Shown here piece by piece: positions 26,962 to 35,494 of a stretch of DNA of 51,773 bases. The DNA lies in assembly GCA_903869365.1 (NCBI GenBank), contig CAIPYV010000106.1, positions 1 through 51,773 on the forward strand. Reading direction: 5' to 3'. The first letter of the stretch is position 1, and each line of letters starts with the position of its first letter. The stretch is from an uncultured Chlorobiaceae bacterium. GTDB lineage: Bacteria > Bacteroidota > Chlorobiia > Chlorobiales > Chlorobiaceae. The notes beneath the pieces were generated by a model. That model worked only from the letters and a program-made list of their open reading frames with translations. It had not been told where the DNA came from and made no database searches. The position numbers and the translations under genes are program-made.

Positions 26962-27034
26962 AACTACCCTGAAAGACAGCAAGTGCTTTCAAAATCAGCA
27001 AGAGATTTTTGGGGGAAAGGGTATTATCTACACT
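26962..27034. repeat. 73-bp direct repeat, copy 2
   Basis: Exact duplicate of 23638-23710. Here it is out of context: it would encode the same integrase peptide but is closed by TAA a few bases beyond. It abuts the stop codon of the reverse-strand membrane protein gene, which begins at 27035, the first base after the repeat. Confidence 0.95.
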
Positions 27035-27367
27035 TTATAATGCTTTTTGACTCCTACCTATTCCAAAATATAGCAATGAACCTAGAAAAGGCAAAAATAT
27101 AACAACCAAAACCCAAACAATTTTATTGTTGCCTTTAAACTCACTTCTCAAAATATCAATCAATGCCGATATAATCAGTATTGGTAAAAATAATATTATG
27201 AAAATAAACGCAAACTCTCCTCCTCCTAATCCAAACATAACAACTCCTTTTGCTAAAATTAAACAACTAAAAACAATGGAAACGCAAAAAATTAGTGAGC
27301 GGAATAGGAATGACATCAAATCAAAGGATAACTTATAAAAAACATTGTATTCCCATACAGCATACAC
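27035..27367 (-). CDS. Small membrane protein with PLDc_N-like C-terminus
   Basis: 110 residues with three hydrophobic segments. The C-terminal VWVLVVIFLPFLGSLLYF then GIGR is the pattern of the phospholipase D N-terminal-like (PLDc_N) membrane domain found in many small proteins, some linked to immunity or envelope functions. The gene stops exactly at the edge of repeat copy 2, so its 3' end may have been set by the recombination event. It is on the reverse strand, unlike the other island genes. An internal ATG (MFGLGGGEFAF) about 42 residues in is an alternative start that would leave two helices. Function unknown. Confidence 0.65.
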   Translation of the reverse strand: MYAVWEYNVFYKLSFDLMSFLFRSLIFCVSIVFSCLILAKGVVMFGLGGGEFAFIFIILFLPILIISALIDILRSEFKGNNKIVWVLVVIFLPFLGSLLYFGIGRSQKAL

Positions 27368-27422
27368 ACAGATTGCATTGCACAGAATTCATTTCACACC
27401 CAAAAAAAAACAGAATAATGAG

Positions 27423-27581
27423 ATGAGAACGACTGAAAAGACCTGCCGATAGTGCTTAGAGGAGTATGAAGGCATTTTGATGGGGGGTTGTGCTAACTGC
27501 CGAAAAACGAATGCTTCACCACTACCAAAATATAGTTTAACAAAAATACTTGTGATATGGAAGTCAGAGCAGAGATTTTGA
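27423..27581 (+). pseudogene. Small Cys-knuckle ORF with internal amber codon
   Basis: Reads MRTTEKTCR, then TAG at 27450-27452, then CLEEYEGILMGGCANCRKT and on to TGA at 27579. The two CxxC pairs (the first spanning the stop) look like a zinc-ribbon protein of about 52 residues. It could be a recently inactivated gene or chance. The rest of the 27368-27793 gap contains only the inverted repeat listed next. Confidence 0.3.
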
Positions 27582-27648
27582 TGTGATAATTCAATACTGA
27601 TGACTTTCCCCAGAAAGCACCAAACCTTCTTCTTTCCCCCATTTTTTA

Positions 27649-27680
27649 ACTCGTTATAGAATTGGTATTATATAACGAGT
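27649..27680. promoter_or_regulatory. Inverted repeat upstream of integrase 2, possible operator
   Basis: ACTCGTTATA (27649-27658) and TATAACGAGT (27671-27680) form perfect 10-bp arms with a 12-bp spacer, about 115 bp before the recombinase start. Symmetry and arm length fit a dimeric repressor or recombinase-arm site; the loop is too long and lacks a T-run for a terminator. Confidence 0.45.
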
Positions 27681-27793
27681 AACCATAACTCCCAATAAAA
27701 CAACAATATAATCTCATCACTTTTCCCTTGCCTAATCAAACTCATTATATTATATTTGATTATAAATATTTAATAATCAGTTCAGGAGACAAA

Positions 27794-28399
27794 ATGGGTA
27801 TCGGAAAACAGGCAAAGGTTCTGACCAAAAACCAGATTGACATCATAGCAGAATACCTTCCTTCACATCGGAACGGAAAAAGAAACCTTGTAATCTTCTT
27901 ACTCTCCACGAAAGCAGGAATGAGAGCAAAAGAAATTGCCTGTTTGAAATGGAATATGCTCTTGACTTCAGACGGTACTCTTGGTGAAGAGATACACTTG
28001 AGCAACGATGCTTCAAAAGGTTCTACTGGTGGTCGGGTCATTCCTATGAACAAACAACTGCGTCAGGCACTTGTTCAGTTATTTCAAGAGGAAATTGAGA
28101 ACAACCGACTTTTCGATACTCACAAGGCATTTGTTATCAGAACAGAGAGACAGAGTTCAACAACAGCACAGGCAATAGTCAATCTTTTCGGGGGATGGTA
28201 TAAGATTTTCGGTTTGGTCGGATGTAGTTCGCATTCAGGTAGAAGAACCTTCATCACGAACACTGCGAGGAAGATTTCTACTGTCGGAGGAAGTTTGAAG
28301 GATATTCAGATGTTGGCAGGTCACTCATCTCTTCAGACAACACAGAGATACATTGACGAGAACAAGGATGCGAAGAAAAGGGTTGTGGATTTGGTGTAA
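27794..28399 (+). CDS. Compact tyrosine recombinase (island integrase 2)
   Basis: 201 residues from the ATG at 27794, which has a good Shine-Dalgarno (AGGAG) eight bases upstream; an in-frame start at 27728 lacks one. It is essentially a catalytic domain alone, without a clear core-binding domain. The complete active site is visible: Arg44 in KAGMRAKEI, His147-x2-Arg150 in SSHSGRR, His177 in LAGHSSLQTT, and nucleophile Tyr186 in RYIDE. This XerC/D-like set is intact, unlike integrase 1, where two histidines are replaced. It lies about 180 bp from the right-end repeat, so it may be the enzyme that acts at the guaA site, or a partner. Confidence 0.88.
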   Translation: MGIGKQAKVLTKNQIDIIAEYLPSHRNGKRNLVIFLLSTKAGMRAKEIACLKWNMLLTSDGTLGEEIHLSNDASKGSTGGRVIPMNKQLRQALVQLFQEEIENNRLFDTHKAFVIRTERQSSTTAQAIVNLFGGWYKIFGLVGCSSHSGRRTFITNTARKISTVGGSLKDIQMLAGHSSLQTTQRYIDENKDAKKRVVDLV

Positions 28400-28577
28400 A
28401 ATGAATGGTCACAAGGTTATATTATTTGTGGTAAGGGTATAGGGATGCGGGTTATTGACTTACTTTGATAGCATAAATCCTAAAATAAATGCACAATAAT
28501 TCCGTCACGTAACTTCCAACTTTCCTCCAACAGTTTTTTATCTCTATATTTTAAAATATCTTACAGTCGATAACATT

Positions 28578-28590
28578 ATTGAGTGGGAGT
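28578..28590. repeat. attR-like direct repeat of the guaA 3' end
   Basis: ATTGAGTGGGAGT, identical to 23480-23492. It lies between integrase 2 and the outer-membrane protein gene and marks the right end of the island. Confidence 0.75.
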
Positions 28591-28608
28591 GATGGTTGGA
28601 CTGGCTCT

Positions 28609-29274
28609 TTAGAATCCGACCATCACCCAGAGCAGAACACTGTTACCTGGCACTTTAAAATATCCGTTATAATTATTGAGGGTGACCGGGTAAGTGCCAA
28701 AATAGCGATACTGTAAATCAAGAGAAATATTTTGGGTCACGGTAATGGCAATACCGCTGCCAATCTGATAACCAAGCCCTGAATAGGTTTCCGAAATAGT
28801 GTTAGGGGGGTTGACTGCATGGTGGATGCTGACTTGAGCCAGCCCAAGACCAACGATCAGAAATGGTTGAACGGCACCGGCGTTGAAATCGTAATAACCA
28901 TTTGCCATATATGACGTTACTGAACGATCTCCCCGAAATGTAAAAATTCCGGAATCAATGATGATTTTGTCGGCATCGTTTCGCTGATAGCCTGTTTCAA
29001 CCTCAAATCTGACATTATCGAAACCCTTGCCGAAAAGGTTCGTCAAGTTTATCCCTGATATGGCCTCTTGCTGAATGAGTGCAATTGGATTATATGATGT
29101 TATATCACTTTTTGACAAGACCCCGATATTCGCACTGATAAAAGAGGGTTCAATAGCAAAGGCAGGAAGATCCGGTATTCCTGCTGTAAAAAAAACTCCA
29201 AGAAGAAGATGATATTTTTTCACAAAACACAAGAATGTCTCTTGGATGAATACTATAAGCCAAACAAAAAACAT
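28609..29274 (-). CDS. Outer-membrane beta-barrel protein
   Basis: About 221 residues. Alternating strands with aromatic girdles (such as NISLDLQYRYFG) and a C-terminal Phe (WVMVGF) are typical of small OmpA/OmpW-like eight-stranded barrels. A GTG 51 bp into the frame (29223) gives a cleaner signal peptide, with KK followed by LLLGVFFTAG, and a cleavage region near ALPAFA-like residues; the ATG at 29274 has a GGGGA Shine-Dalgarno and adds a hydrophobic leader. I list the longer form. The gene's 3' end lies just beyond the island's attR. Ligand unknown. Confidence 0.7.
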   Translation of the reverse strand: MFFVWLIVFIQETFLCFVKKYHLLLGVFFTAGIPDLPAFAIEPSFISANIGVLSKSDITSYNPIALIQQEAISGINLTNLFGKGFDNVRFEVETGYQRNDADKIIIDSGIFTFRGDRSVTSYMANGYYDFNAGAVQPFLIVGLGLAQVSIHHAVNPPNTISETYSGLGYQIGSGIAITVTQNISLDLQYRYFGTYPVTLNNYNGYFKVPGNSVLLWVMVGF

Positions 29275-29586
29275 ACGCAGTTCCCCGATATTAACCGCGG
29301 TTTTTCTGACAAGGTCGAAATGCTTCAGAAAAACATTAATCGAGCGCGTATTATTAGCGAATAATTTTGACTGAGTACATTTTCTACGCTGTTATCATTC
29401 TTTAAAAGAATATTTTGCATACTTCAATTTCTGAGTGCCATAGAAGGTCTGAGGTATCAAGAAAAAACATCAGTTTTTCTCCGGAATATTGTTGAATCAT
29501 TTTTGTATATCTTTATTTTATAAATACTTATGCCGAGTATTGTAACGAAAGCATCTTTGGTTTGTCATGATCAGTTCCAATCTGTC

Positions 29587-30717
29587 ATGAAACCAGCAAT
29601 GCGCCGTGCAATAACTCTTATAAGCATCTGCTTCTTAAGTTTTTTGTTTGGATGTAACAAGGAGCCCTCTGAATATTCAGCCGATAATACTTGTAATATT
29701 GTCATCAATCCGCAATTCTTCGCTGTCGAAGAGTTTAAAGATGGATTCGCGGCAATCAAGATCGGTGATTCACTCTCCGCTAAACAAAGCTTTGTGGACC
29801 TGCAGGGAAAAATGCTCATCGCTCCGAAATTTGACGAAGTACATCAGTTTTCAGAAGGTCTTGCTGCAGTGAGGATAGGTGATGAAACTGATGGTAAATA
29901 TGGATTTATTGACAGGAAGGGAAAAATGGTTATCACTCCGCAATTCCTTTTTGTCGGTAACTTTTTGGAAGGTCTTGCTCTGATGAGGGATGGTGACGCA
30001 TTTACAGGTAAGTATGGATTTATTGATAAACGCGGAAAAGTTGTAGTCACCCCGAAATTTGATGCTGAAAACAGCTTTCAAGAAGGTCTTGCCGCAATAA
30101 GAGTGGGAGATGCCATTTCAGGAAAATGGGGATTTATAGATAATAATGGTGGTTATGTCATCACTCCTCAATTCGATCTGGCGGGTGACTTTTCAGAAGG
30201 TCTTGCGCCAATAAGAATGGGAAGTGAAAAATCTGGAAAATGGGGATTTATTGACAAACAAGGGAAGGTGGTTATCGCGTTGCAATTCGACTATGCCGAG
30301 CCCTTTAACCATGGGCTTGCTGTCATACGCATTGGCGATAAATACAAAGGGAAGTGGGGGGTTATTGATAAACAGGGTAAGATGGTCATCAAACCGCAAT
30401 TTGATGAAAAATGCCGGTTTTCAGAGAATCTTGCCTGTGTTAAAACAGTGAACGGAAGTTCAGGAAAATATGGGTTTATTGATAAACAGGGAAAAGTTGT
30501 CATCATCGAGAAATTTGATGGCACAGGTGACTTTTCAGAAGGACTCGCTGCCGTAAGAATTGGTGATACAGCAACAGGAAAATGGGGTTTTATTGATAAA
30601 CAGGGAAAAATGATCATCAATCCGCAGTTTGATGCCGTTGGTAAATTTTCACAAGGGCTTGCGCCAGTCAGGATTGGTAATGCAGTAACAGGAAAATGGG
30701 GTTTTATAAGTAAATAA
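29587..30717 (+). CDS. WG-repeat lipoprotein
   Basis: 376 residues from MKPAMRRAI; an upstream ATG at 29530 adds 19 residues before an otherwise normal lipoprotein signal (hydrophobic segment then FLFGC, Cys as lipid site), so I prefer 29587. The mature part is nine tandem repeats of about 38 residues, each of the form F-x-E-G-L-A-x-V-R-I-G-D, then G-K-W-G-F-I-D-K-x-G-K-x-V-I (WG repeat). Such repeats form surface or periplasmic beta-propeller-like structures; function unclear. The last repeat is cut short at GFISK. serB begins 26 bp later and may be cotranscribed. Confidence 0.82.
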   Translation: MKPAMRRAITLISICFLSFLFGCNKEPSEYSADNTCNIVINPQFFAVEEFKDGFAAIKIGDSLSAKQSFVDLQGKMLIAPKFDEVHQFSEGLAAVRIGDETDGKYGFIDRKGKMVITPQFLFVGNFLEGLALMRDGDAFTGKYGFIDKRGKVVVTPKFDAENSFQEGLAAIRVGDAISGKWGFIDNNGGYVITPQFDLAGDFSEGLAPIRMGSEKSGKWGFIDKQGKVVIALQFDYAEPFNHGLAVIRIGDKYKGKWGVIDKQGKMVIKPQFDEKCRFSENLACVKTVNGSSGKYGFIDKQGKVVIIEKFDGTGDFSEGLAAVRIGDTATGKWGFIDKQGKMIINPQFDAVGKFSQGLAPVRIGNAVTGKWGFISK

Positions 30718-30743
30718 CTCGAACATCGTAAACGCAATAAGGT

Positions 30744-32012
30744 ATGAGAGAGTTTCTCCTTATCAATATTACAGGCCCGGATAAACCGGGTTTGACATCG
30801 AAAATAACCTCCATCCTTTCAGGCTATACAATACCGATCCTTGATATCGGCCAGGCGGTTATCCATAACCATCTTTCACTGGGAATGCTGGTCGAGATAC
30901 CAAAAGAATCAACCTCATCCCCCATACTGAAAGATCTGCTCTTCTGCGCCCACACACTCGGTATCCAGATCACCTTTACACCGGTATCCGACACAGAGTA
31001 TGAACAGTGGGTGCAGGAACAGGGAAAACCCAGATATCTGCTGTCGCTGCTTGCAAGAAAAATAACCGCTGAACAACTTGAGCGTGTATCATCCATCATT
31101 GCATCACATACGCTCAATATTGATACCATCAACCGCCTCTCGGGACGAATTCCGCTTGAACACGATCAGATCGGTCACACCAAAGCCTGCGTGGAGTTTT
31201 CAATACGGGGTACCCTGCAAAACGAAAACCGGTTCCGCGAGCAGATGCTTGCCATAACCGACACTCTTGGAATCGACATAGCTTTTCAGGAAGACAACAT
31301 TTTCAGGCGAAACCGCAGACTGGTCGTGTTCGATATGGACTCAACCCTCATTACCTCCGAAGTAATCGATGAACTTGCTCTTGAAGCCGGAGTCGGCGCG
31401 GAGGTTTCAGCAATTACAGAGCAAGCCATGCGCGGAGAACTTGATTTTACCGAAAGTCTTCTGAAAAGGGTTTCCCTGCTGAAGGGGCTTGACGAACATA
31501 TTCTTGAAACCATTGCCTGCAGACTGCAGCTTACTGAAGGAGCTGAAACACTGTTCCATAACCTGCACAACCTTGGATTTAAAACCGCTGTCATTTCCGG
31601 CGGATTCACCTATTTCGGCCACTACCTGCAGAAAAAACTCAATATCGATTATGTTTATGCCAACACGCTGGAAATCGAAGAGGGCAGATTGACCGGTAAG
31701 GTACTTGGCAGAATAGTCGACGGAAAAAGAAAAGCTGAACTGCTTGAGCTTATTGCAAAAAAGGAAAATATCAGGCTGGAGCAGACCATTGCTGTCGGTG
31801 ACGGTGCCAATGACCTGCCAATGCTTGGAAAAGCGGGACTCGGTATCGCCTTCAGAGCAAAACCGATTGTCAGAGAGAGTGCAAAACAGGCCATATCAAC
31901 CCTTGGGCTTGATGCTATTCTGTACCTGATGGGATTCCGAGACCGCGACGACCTCTCGGTCAGTCAACATGCTCTACAAAATGTGCAAAATCTTCCGGTC
32001 GTGGCAGGCTGA
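30744..32012 (+). CDS. serB: Phosphoserine phosphatase with ACT domains
   Basis: Hydrolyses O-phosphoserine to serine, the last step of the phosphorylated serine pathway. N-terminal ACT-type regulatory repeats (LLINITGPDKPGLTSKITS and a second at about 100-180) sense amino acids. The HAD phosphatase domain has DMDST near 198-202, the nucleophile Asp plus its acid partner, SGGFTYF (motif II), and GDGANDLPML (motif IV). 422 residues, as in the two-ACT form. Its 3' end overlaps the convergent ferredoxin gene by 53 bp. Confidence 0.93.
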   Translation: MREFLLINITGPDKPGLTSKITSILSGYTIPILDIGQAVIHNHLSLGMLVEIPKESTSSPILKDLLFCAHTLGIQITFTPVSDTEYEQWVQEQGKPRYLLSLLARKITAEQLERVSSIIASHTLNIDTINRLSGRIPLEHDQIGHTKACVEFSIRGTLQNENRFREQMLAITDTLGIDIAFQEDNIFRRNRRLVVFDMDSTLITSEVIDELALEAGVGAEVSAITEQAMRGELDFTESLLKRVSLLKGLDEHILETIACRLQLTEGAETLFHNLHNLGFKTAVISGGFTYFGHYLQKKLNIDYVYANTLEIEEGRLTGKVLGRIVDGKRKAELLELIAKKENIRLEQTIAVGDGANDLPMLGKAGLGIAFRAKPIVRESAKQAISTLGLDAILYLMGFRDRDDLSVSQHALQNVQNLPVVAG

Positions 32013-32262
32013 TTGCTCCAGAAGGGCAGACAGGTTCGCAGCGGGTGCACTGCACAATACAGTTATAGGGTTTGGAAACGGTCATTTTTGCCCGTTTGAC
32101 TCCCTCGGGAGCACCGAGGGAAAAAACTCCCGGTTTGCAGAAATCCTCACAATCACCGCAACCATTGCAGAGAGTAGAGTCAAGTTCAGGAAACCAGGCG
32201 ATCTCTTCTCGGGGTAGAAGAAGCCTTCGTTTTTTCTTTGCTGGTGAGGCTGAATCGCTCAT
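31960..32262 (-). CDS. 2[4Fe-4S] ferredoxin-like protein, 100 aa
   Basis: The start MSDSASPAKKKRRLL at 32262 has a Shine-Dalgarno GGAGA. Cluster I is C-x2-C-x2-C-x3-C (CNGCGDCEDFCKPG) and cluster II is C-x3-C-x2-C-x3-C (CIVQCTRCEPVCPSG), so cluster II has an extra residue between the first two Cys. Sequence EEIAW before cluster I is also present in the sibling encoded just upstream. Likely a low-potential electron carrier, for example for KorAB, by function rather than linkage. It overlaps serB by 53 bp at the 3' end in convergent orientation. Confidence 0.85.
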   Translation of the reverse strand: MSDSASPAKKKRRLLLPREEIAWFPELDSTLCNGCGDCEDFCKPGVFSLGAPEGVKRAKMTVSKPYNCIVQCTRCEPVCPSGAISLPRPEDFAHFVEHVD

Positions 32263-32315
32263 GATCTCTCCGTTTTGTTGATTATTGTTTCGGTTCCTCT
32301 CCGGCTGGAATTCTA

Positions 32316-32834
32316 TCAGTCCAGATACTCCACAAAATGCTCGAACTCCTTTTTCGGAGGGAGAACAATGGCGCCGGAGGTACAGATGGGCAAACACCTT
32401 GAGCAAAGGACGAGACAATGATAAGGATGCGCGACAATCAGTTTCGGACGGTGGATCCCTGCGGGATCTGGTTCGCCCAACTCGAACACGCCCGGTTTGC
32501 AGAGAACCTTGCAGTCGCCGCACCCGTTGCAAAGCTCCGGCTTGATCGTTGGATACCATGCGATCTCTTCCCTTGGAGCAAGGAGGCGCTTCCGTTTTTT
32601 TAGAGCATCCTGTTGCTGATGCATGACCTTGGCGTGCAGCGTCGCAGTCTCGGGTTTATCCCACGAACCAACCGCTTCGACAGAGGAATCTTCTTTTTTC
32701 TGCATCGCACGCGACTTGAGTGCGATGCGCAGTGAACGGACAAGCCGAAAAGCGCAGCGTTCGCATGAAGGTTTTGAGCATCGCCCGAAAAAGCAGTCAA
32801 GAACCAGCAAACCAGTCAATTGTTGTTTGTTCAT
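32316..32834 (-). CDS. Ferredoxin-like protein with Cys-rich N-terminal extension
   Basis: 172 residues. The C-terminal 90 are a paralogue of the downstream ferredoxin: [14 protein letters not shown] and [15 protein letters not shown] with the same spacing, and the same final E-F-x-H-F-V-E-Y-L-D. The N-terminal 60 residues contain [14 protein letters not shown], a second Cys set that could bind another metal, followed by a basic stretch. The ATG overlaps the alaS stop (ATGA), so it is translationally coupled to alaS and the extension is probably translated; a start at MQKKED or MHQQQD is the alternative. Tandem duplication with its neighbour is likely. Confidence 0.8.
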   Translation of the reverse strand: MNKQQLTGLLVLDCFFGRCSKPSCERCAFRLVRSLRIALKSRAMQKKEDSSVEAVGSWDKPETATLHAKVMHQQQDALKKRKRLLAPREEIAWYPTIKPELCNGCGDCKVLCKPGVFELGEPDPAGIHRPKLIVAHPYHCLVLCSRCLPICTSGAIVLPPKKEFEHFVEYLD

Positions 32835-35494
32835 CCCTGAAGCGCAGCCTTGACCGAAACGGCATAGAGTTCAAGAGCTCTTGAAATTCCTTCAAGGTTC
32901 TTGCCGCCGGCAGTAGCAAACTCGGGCTTGCCTCCACCACCGCCCTGCACACACTTCGCCGCTTCGCGAATCAGTTTTCCTGCATCAAGACCGAGATCCC
33001 TGACGGCCTTGTCGGAAGCAAAGCTGACCAGCGATACTTTTCCATCTTCCACACTGCAGAGCAGGGCTGCGGAACAGGGCAGCAGTTCCCGCATGGCAAG
33101 AGCGGCCTGGCGCAGTGTATCCGCATCCACCGCTTCGACAACCTTTGTCATGATCCGGCAACCTCCGATATCAGAAGATGCGTGCAGTTCGGCGGAGAGT
33201 ATGCTGAGAAGCGAAGCAATCTTTCCATCCTGAAGCTGCTTTTCGAGCTCTTTTTTTGCCTCCATTAATTCCGAAACCCTCTCTGACAGCGACTCATCCC
33301 CTTTTACTTTAAGAAGATGGCGAATATGCTGCACTTCATGGTACTCTTTCCACATCAGTGTTTCAGCCGCTTTTCCTGTGAGCGCTTCGATACGCCGGAC
33401 TCCCGCTGCTACAGAGGATTCACTGATAATCTTGACGAGCCCAATCCGGCCAATATTGTCGACATGAGTACCGCCGCACAGCTCTACCGAGATGCCAGGA
33501 ACTTCAATCACTCTGACATGATCAGCATACTTGTCTCCAAAAAATGCGAGCGCACCTTTCGCGATAGCATCATCGTAAGGAACATCTGCATGTTTAAGCA
33601 CCTGTTCGGACGTTCTGATCTGTTCGTTCACCTCGGCTTCAACCTCCTCAACCTCTGCGTCGGTAAGCTTGGAAAAATGGCTGAAATCAAAACGAAGCCG
33701 TTCGGCATTGACAAATGATCCTTTCTGCTGAACATGCGATCCGAGAATCCTTCGAAGTGCACCATGAAGCAGATGCGTCGCGGTATGATTTCTTTCGGTA
33801 TCCAGTCGCACGTTCCTGTCAACAGAGGCTTCAGCAGATAACTGGTCAACTTCAATCGTCATATCATCCGGATTGAGCGCAGTATCGAGAATTTTGTCGA
33901 AAACAGCGCTGATGACGTGAACAATGGCATCACCATCTTTGATGGTGTCGGTCACCTGCATGCGGTATCTGCCACTCTCTATCCATCCCCTGTCACCCAC
34001 CTGACCGCCACTTTCAGCATAGAATGGGGTTTGATCAAGCACGATAAAAAGTTTCCCTTTGACATGCTTGATTCCGCTGATCATGACCGGCATAACAAGC
34101 TGATCGTAACCGGAAAATCTGGTGCCATGCACCTCGCTGAACCATAACCATTGCGCTCCATCATCCTCAACATGCTGTTTTTCCCTGCGGTCGGTTCTTG
34201 CCCTCGTTTTCTGCAGCAGCATAGAGTGTTCAAAGCCTTCACCATCTACCTGAAAACCAACATCAGCCGCCATAAGACGAGTCAGATCAAAAGGAAAGCC
34301 GTAAGTGTCATAAAGTTTGAAGGCATCAGTGCCACTGATGGTATCACCCTTCTCGGAACGGACTTTTTCGATAAGATCGTTGAATATTTCAATTCCACGG
34401 TCAAGGGTAACAATAAAGCTCTCCTCTTCGGCCTTGATAATTTTTTTGACCGTTTCCTGCTGCTTCTGCAACTCAGGAAAAACATCACCCATAGAGTCGG
34501 CAAGCGTACTGACAAGTTGATGGAGAATCGGTTCGTTATAACCAAGATTTTTAGAGTAGCGAAGTGCACGACGGAGAATACGGCGAAGCACATAACCTCG
34601 TCCCTCATTCGAAGGCATGGCTCCGTCTGAAAGCGCAAAAGTCAGTGTACGGGCATGGTCGGCTATAACCCTCATGGCTATATCAAGAGGATCATCCATA
34701 GACGCTTTATAAACAACACCGGTAATTTCGGTGATACGATCAAACAGCGGCTTGAAAACGTCTGTATCGTAGTTTGAGCCTTTTCCCTGTAAAACCGCAG
34801 CCACCCTTTCAAAACCCATGCCGGTATCCACGTGTTTCTTTGGAAGCGGCTCAAGGCGTCCATCGCTTTGGCGGTTATACTGGATAAACACCAGGTTCCA
34901 CAGTTCTATGACACGGTAATCGCCGACATTGACAAGACTCATGCCTGAACCATCCGTGGTAAGATCAATATGAATTTCAGAACAGGGACCGCAGGGGCCT
35001 GTCTCTCCCATCTCCCAGAAATTGTCTTTTTCACCAAAACGGATGATGTGCTCAGGGTCAATATCAGTATGGTTCTGCCATATCTGAAAACTCTCATCAT
35101 CGTCATGATAGACTGTTGCATAAAGCCGATCCTTCGGCAGCGGCCATACTTCGGTCAGCAGTTCCCAGGCCCAGGTTATAGCCTCAACCTTGTAATAATC
35201 GCCAAAAGACCAGTTGCCGAGCATTTCAAAAAAGGTATGGTGGTAGGTATCTCGTCCTACATCCTCAAGATCATTATGCTTGCCGGAAGCCCTGATGCAT
35301 TTCTGGGTATCAGCAGCCCGCACGTAAGGCCTTGTCCCTTTATCTAAAAACACATCCTTGAATTGGTTCATCCCTGCATTTGTAAAGAGGAGAGTAGGAT
35401 CATCTGCCGGAATAACCGGGGCTGACCGGACAAGAGTATGATCTTTTTGAGCAAAATAATCCAAAAAAGATTGTCTGATTTCTCGGGATTTCAT
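32831..35494 (-). CDS. alaS: Alanyl-tRNA synthetase
   Basis: Class II synthetase, 887 residues from [14 protein letters not shown]; an ATG 12 bp upstream (MIIS) is an alternative. The catalytic domain has [18 protein letters not shown] and the [12 protein letters not shown] motif; the editing domain has [11 protein letters not shown] and CGGTHV, whose His and Cys bind zinc. A C-terminal DHHA1-like domain has a Gly-rich stretch ([10 protein letters not shown]). The length is normal. It heads a unit with two ferredoxin genes: the first start overlaps the alaS stop. Confidence 0.95.
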   Translation of the reverse strand: MKSREIRQSFLDYFAQKDHTLVRSAPVIPADDPTLLFTNAGMNQFKDVFLDKGTRPYVRAADTQKCIRASGKHNDLEDVGRDTYHHTFFEMLGNWSFGDYYKVEAITWAWELLTEVWPLPKDRLYATVYHDDDESFQIWQNHTDIDPEHIIRFGEKDNFWEMGETGPCGPCSEIHIDLTTDGSGMSLVNVGDYRVIELWNLVFIQYNRQSDGRLEPLPKKHVDTGMGFERVAAVLQGKGSNYDTDVFKPLFDRITEITGVVYKASMDDPLDIAMRVIADHARTLTFALSDGAMPSNEGRGYVLRRILRRALRYSKNLGYNEPILHQLVSTLADSMGDVFPELQKQQETVKKIIKAEEESFIVTLDRGIEIFNDLIEKVRSEKGDTISGTDAFKLYDTYGFPFDLTRLMAADVGFQVDGEGFEHSMLLQKTRARTDRREKQHVEDDGAQWLWFSEVHGTRFSGYDQLVMPVMISGIKHVKGKLFIVLDQTPFYAESGGQVGDRGWIESGRYRMQVTDTIKDGDAIVHVISAVFDKILDTALNPDDMTIEVDQLSAEASVDRNVRLDTERNHTATHLLHGALRRILGSHVQQKGSFVNAERLRFDFSHFSKLTDAEVEEVEAEVNEQIRTSEQVLKHADVPYDDAIAKGALAFFGDKYADHVRVIEVPGISVELCGGTHVDNIGRIGLVKIISESSVAAGVRRIEALTGKAAETLMWKEYHEVQHIRHLLKVKGDESLSERVSELMEAKKELEKQLQDGKIASLLSILSAELHASSDIGGCRIMTKVVEAVDADTLRQAALAMRELLPCSAALLCSVEDGKVSLVSFASDKAVRDLGLDAGKLIREAAKCVQGGGGGKPEFATAGGKNLEGISRALELYAVSVKAALQG

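Larger units (their letters stand above)
23480..28594. mobile_element. Integrated genomic island of about 5.1 kb at guaA
   Basis: Bounded by the 13-bp guaA-end repeats. The interior is visibly more AT-rich than flanking genes and has different codon use. Content in order: tyrosine integrase, terminator, hairpin region, overlapping four-gene operon with a ribbon-helix-helix protein and a putative HUH replication initiator, hairpin cluster, unknown 109-aa gene, 73-bp repeat, reverse-strand membrane protein, amber-interrupted small ORF, operator-like inverted repeat, second tyrosine recombinase. There are no capsid, conjugation or antibiotic-resistance genes, so it is either a mobilisable/satellite element or a reduced relic. 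The presence of two recombinases and the internal repeat suggests that it is composite. Confidence 0.75.

Noticed and set aside
28589-28626. Hairpin GTGATGGTTGGA / TCCGACCATCAC beside attR
   Set aside because: It overlaps the last codons of the outer-membrane protein gene, has a 14-nt loop, one mismatch and no T-run, so a terminator or recombination role is not supported.
29700-30717. Repeats in the WG gene considered as CRISPR or tandem DNA repeat
   Set aside because: Units are about 114 bp, diverge at third positions and encode a continuous repeat protein; no spacers or cas genes.
32263-32559. N-terminal extension of the 100-aa ferredoxin frame
   Set aside because: It runs through the coding region of the neighbouring ferredoxin gene; a good Shine-Dalgarno precedes the ATG at 32262.
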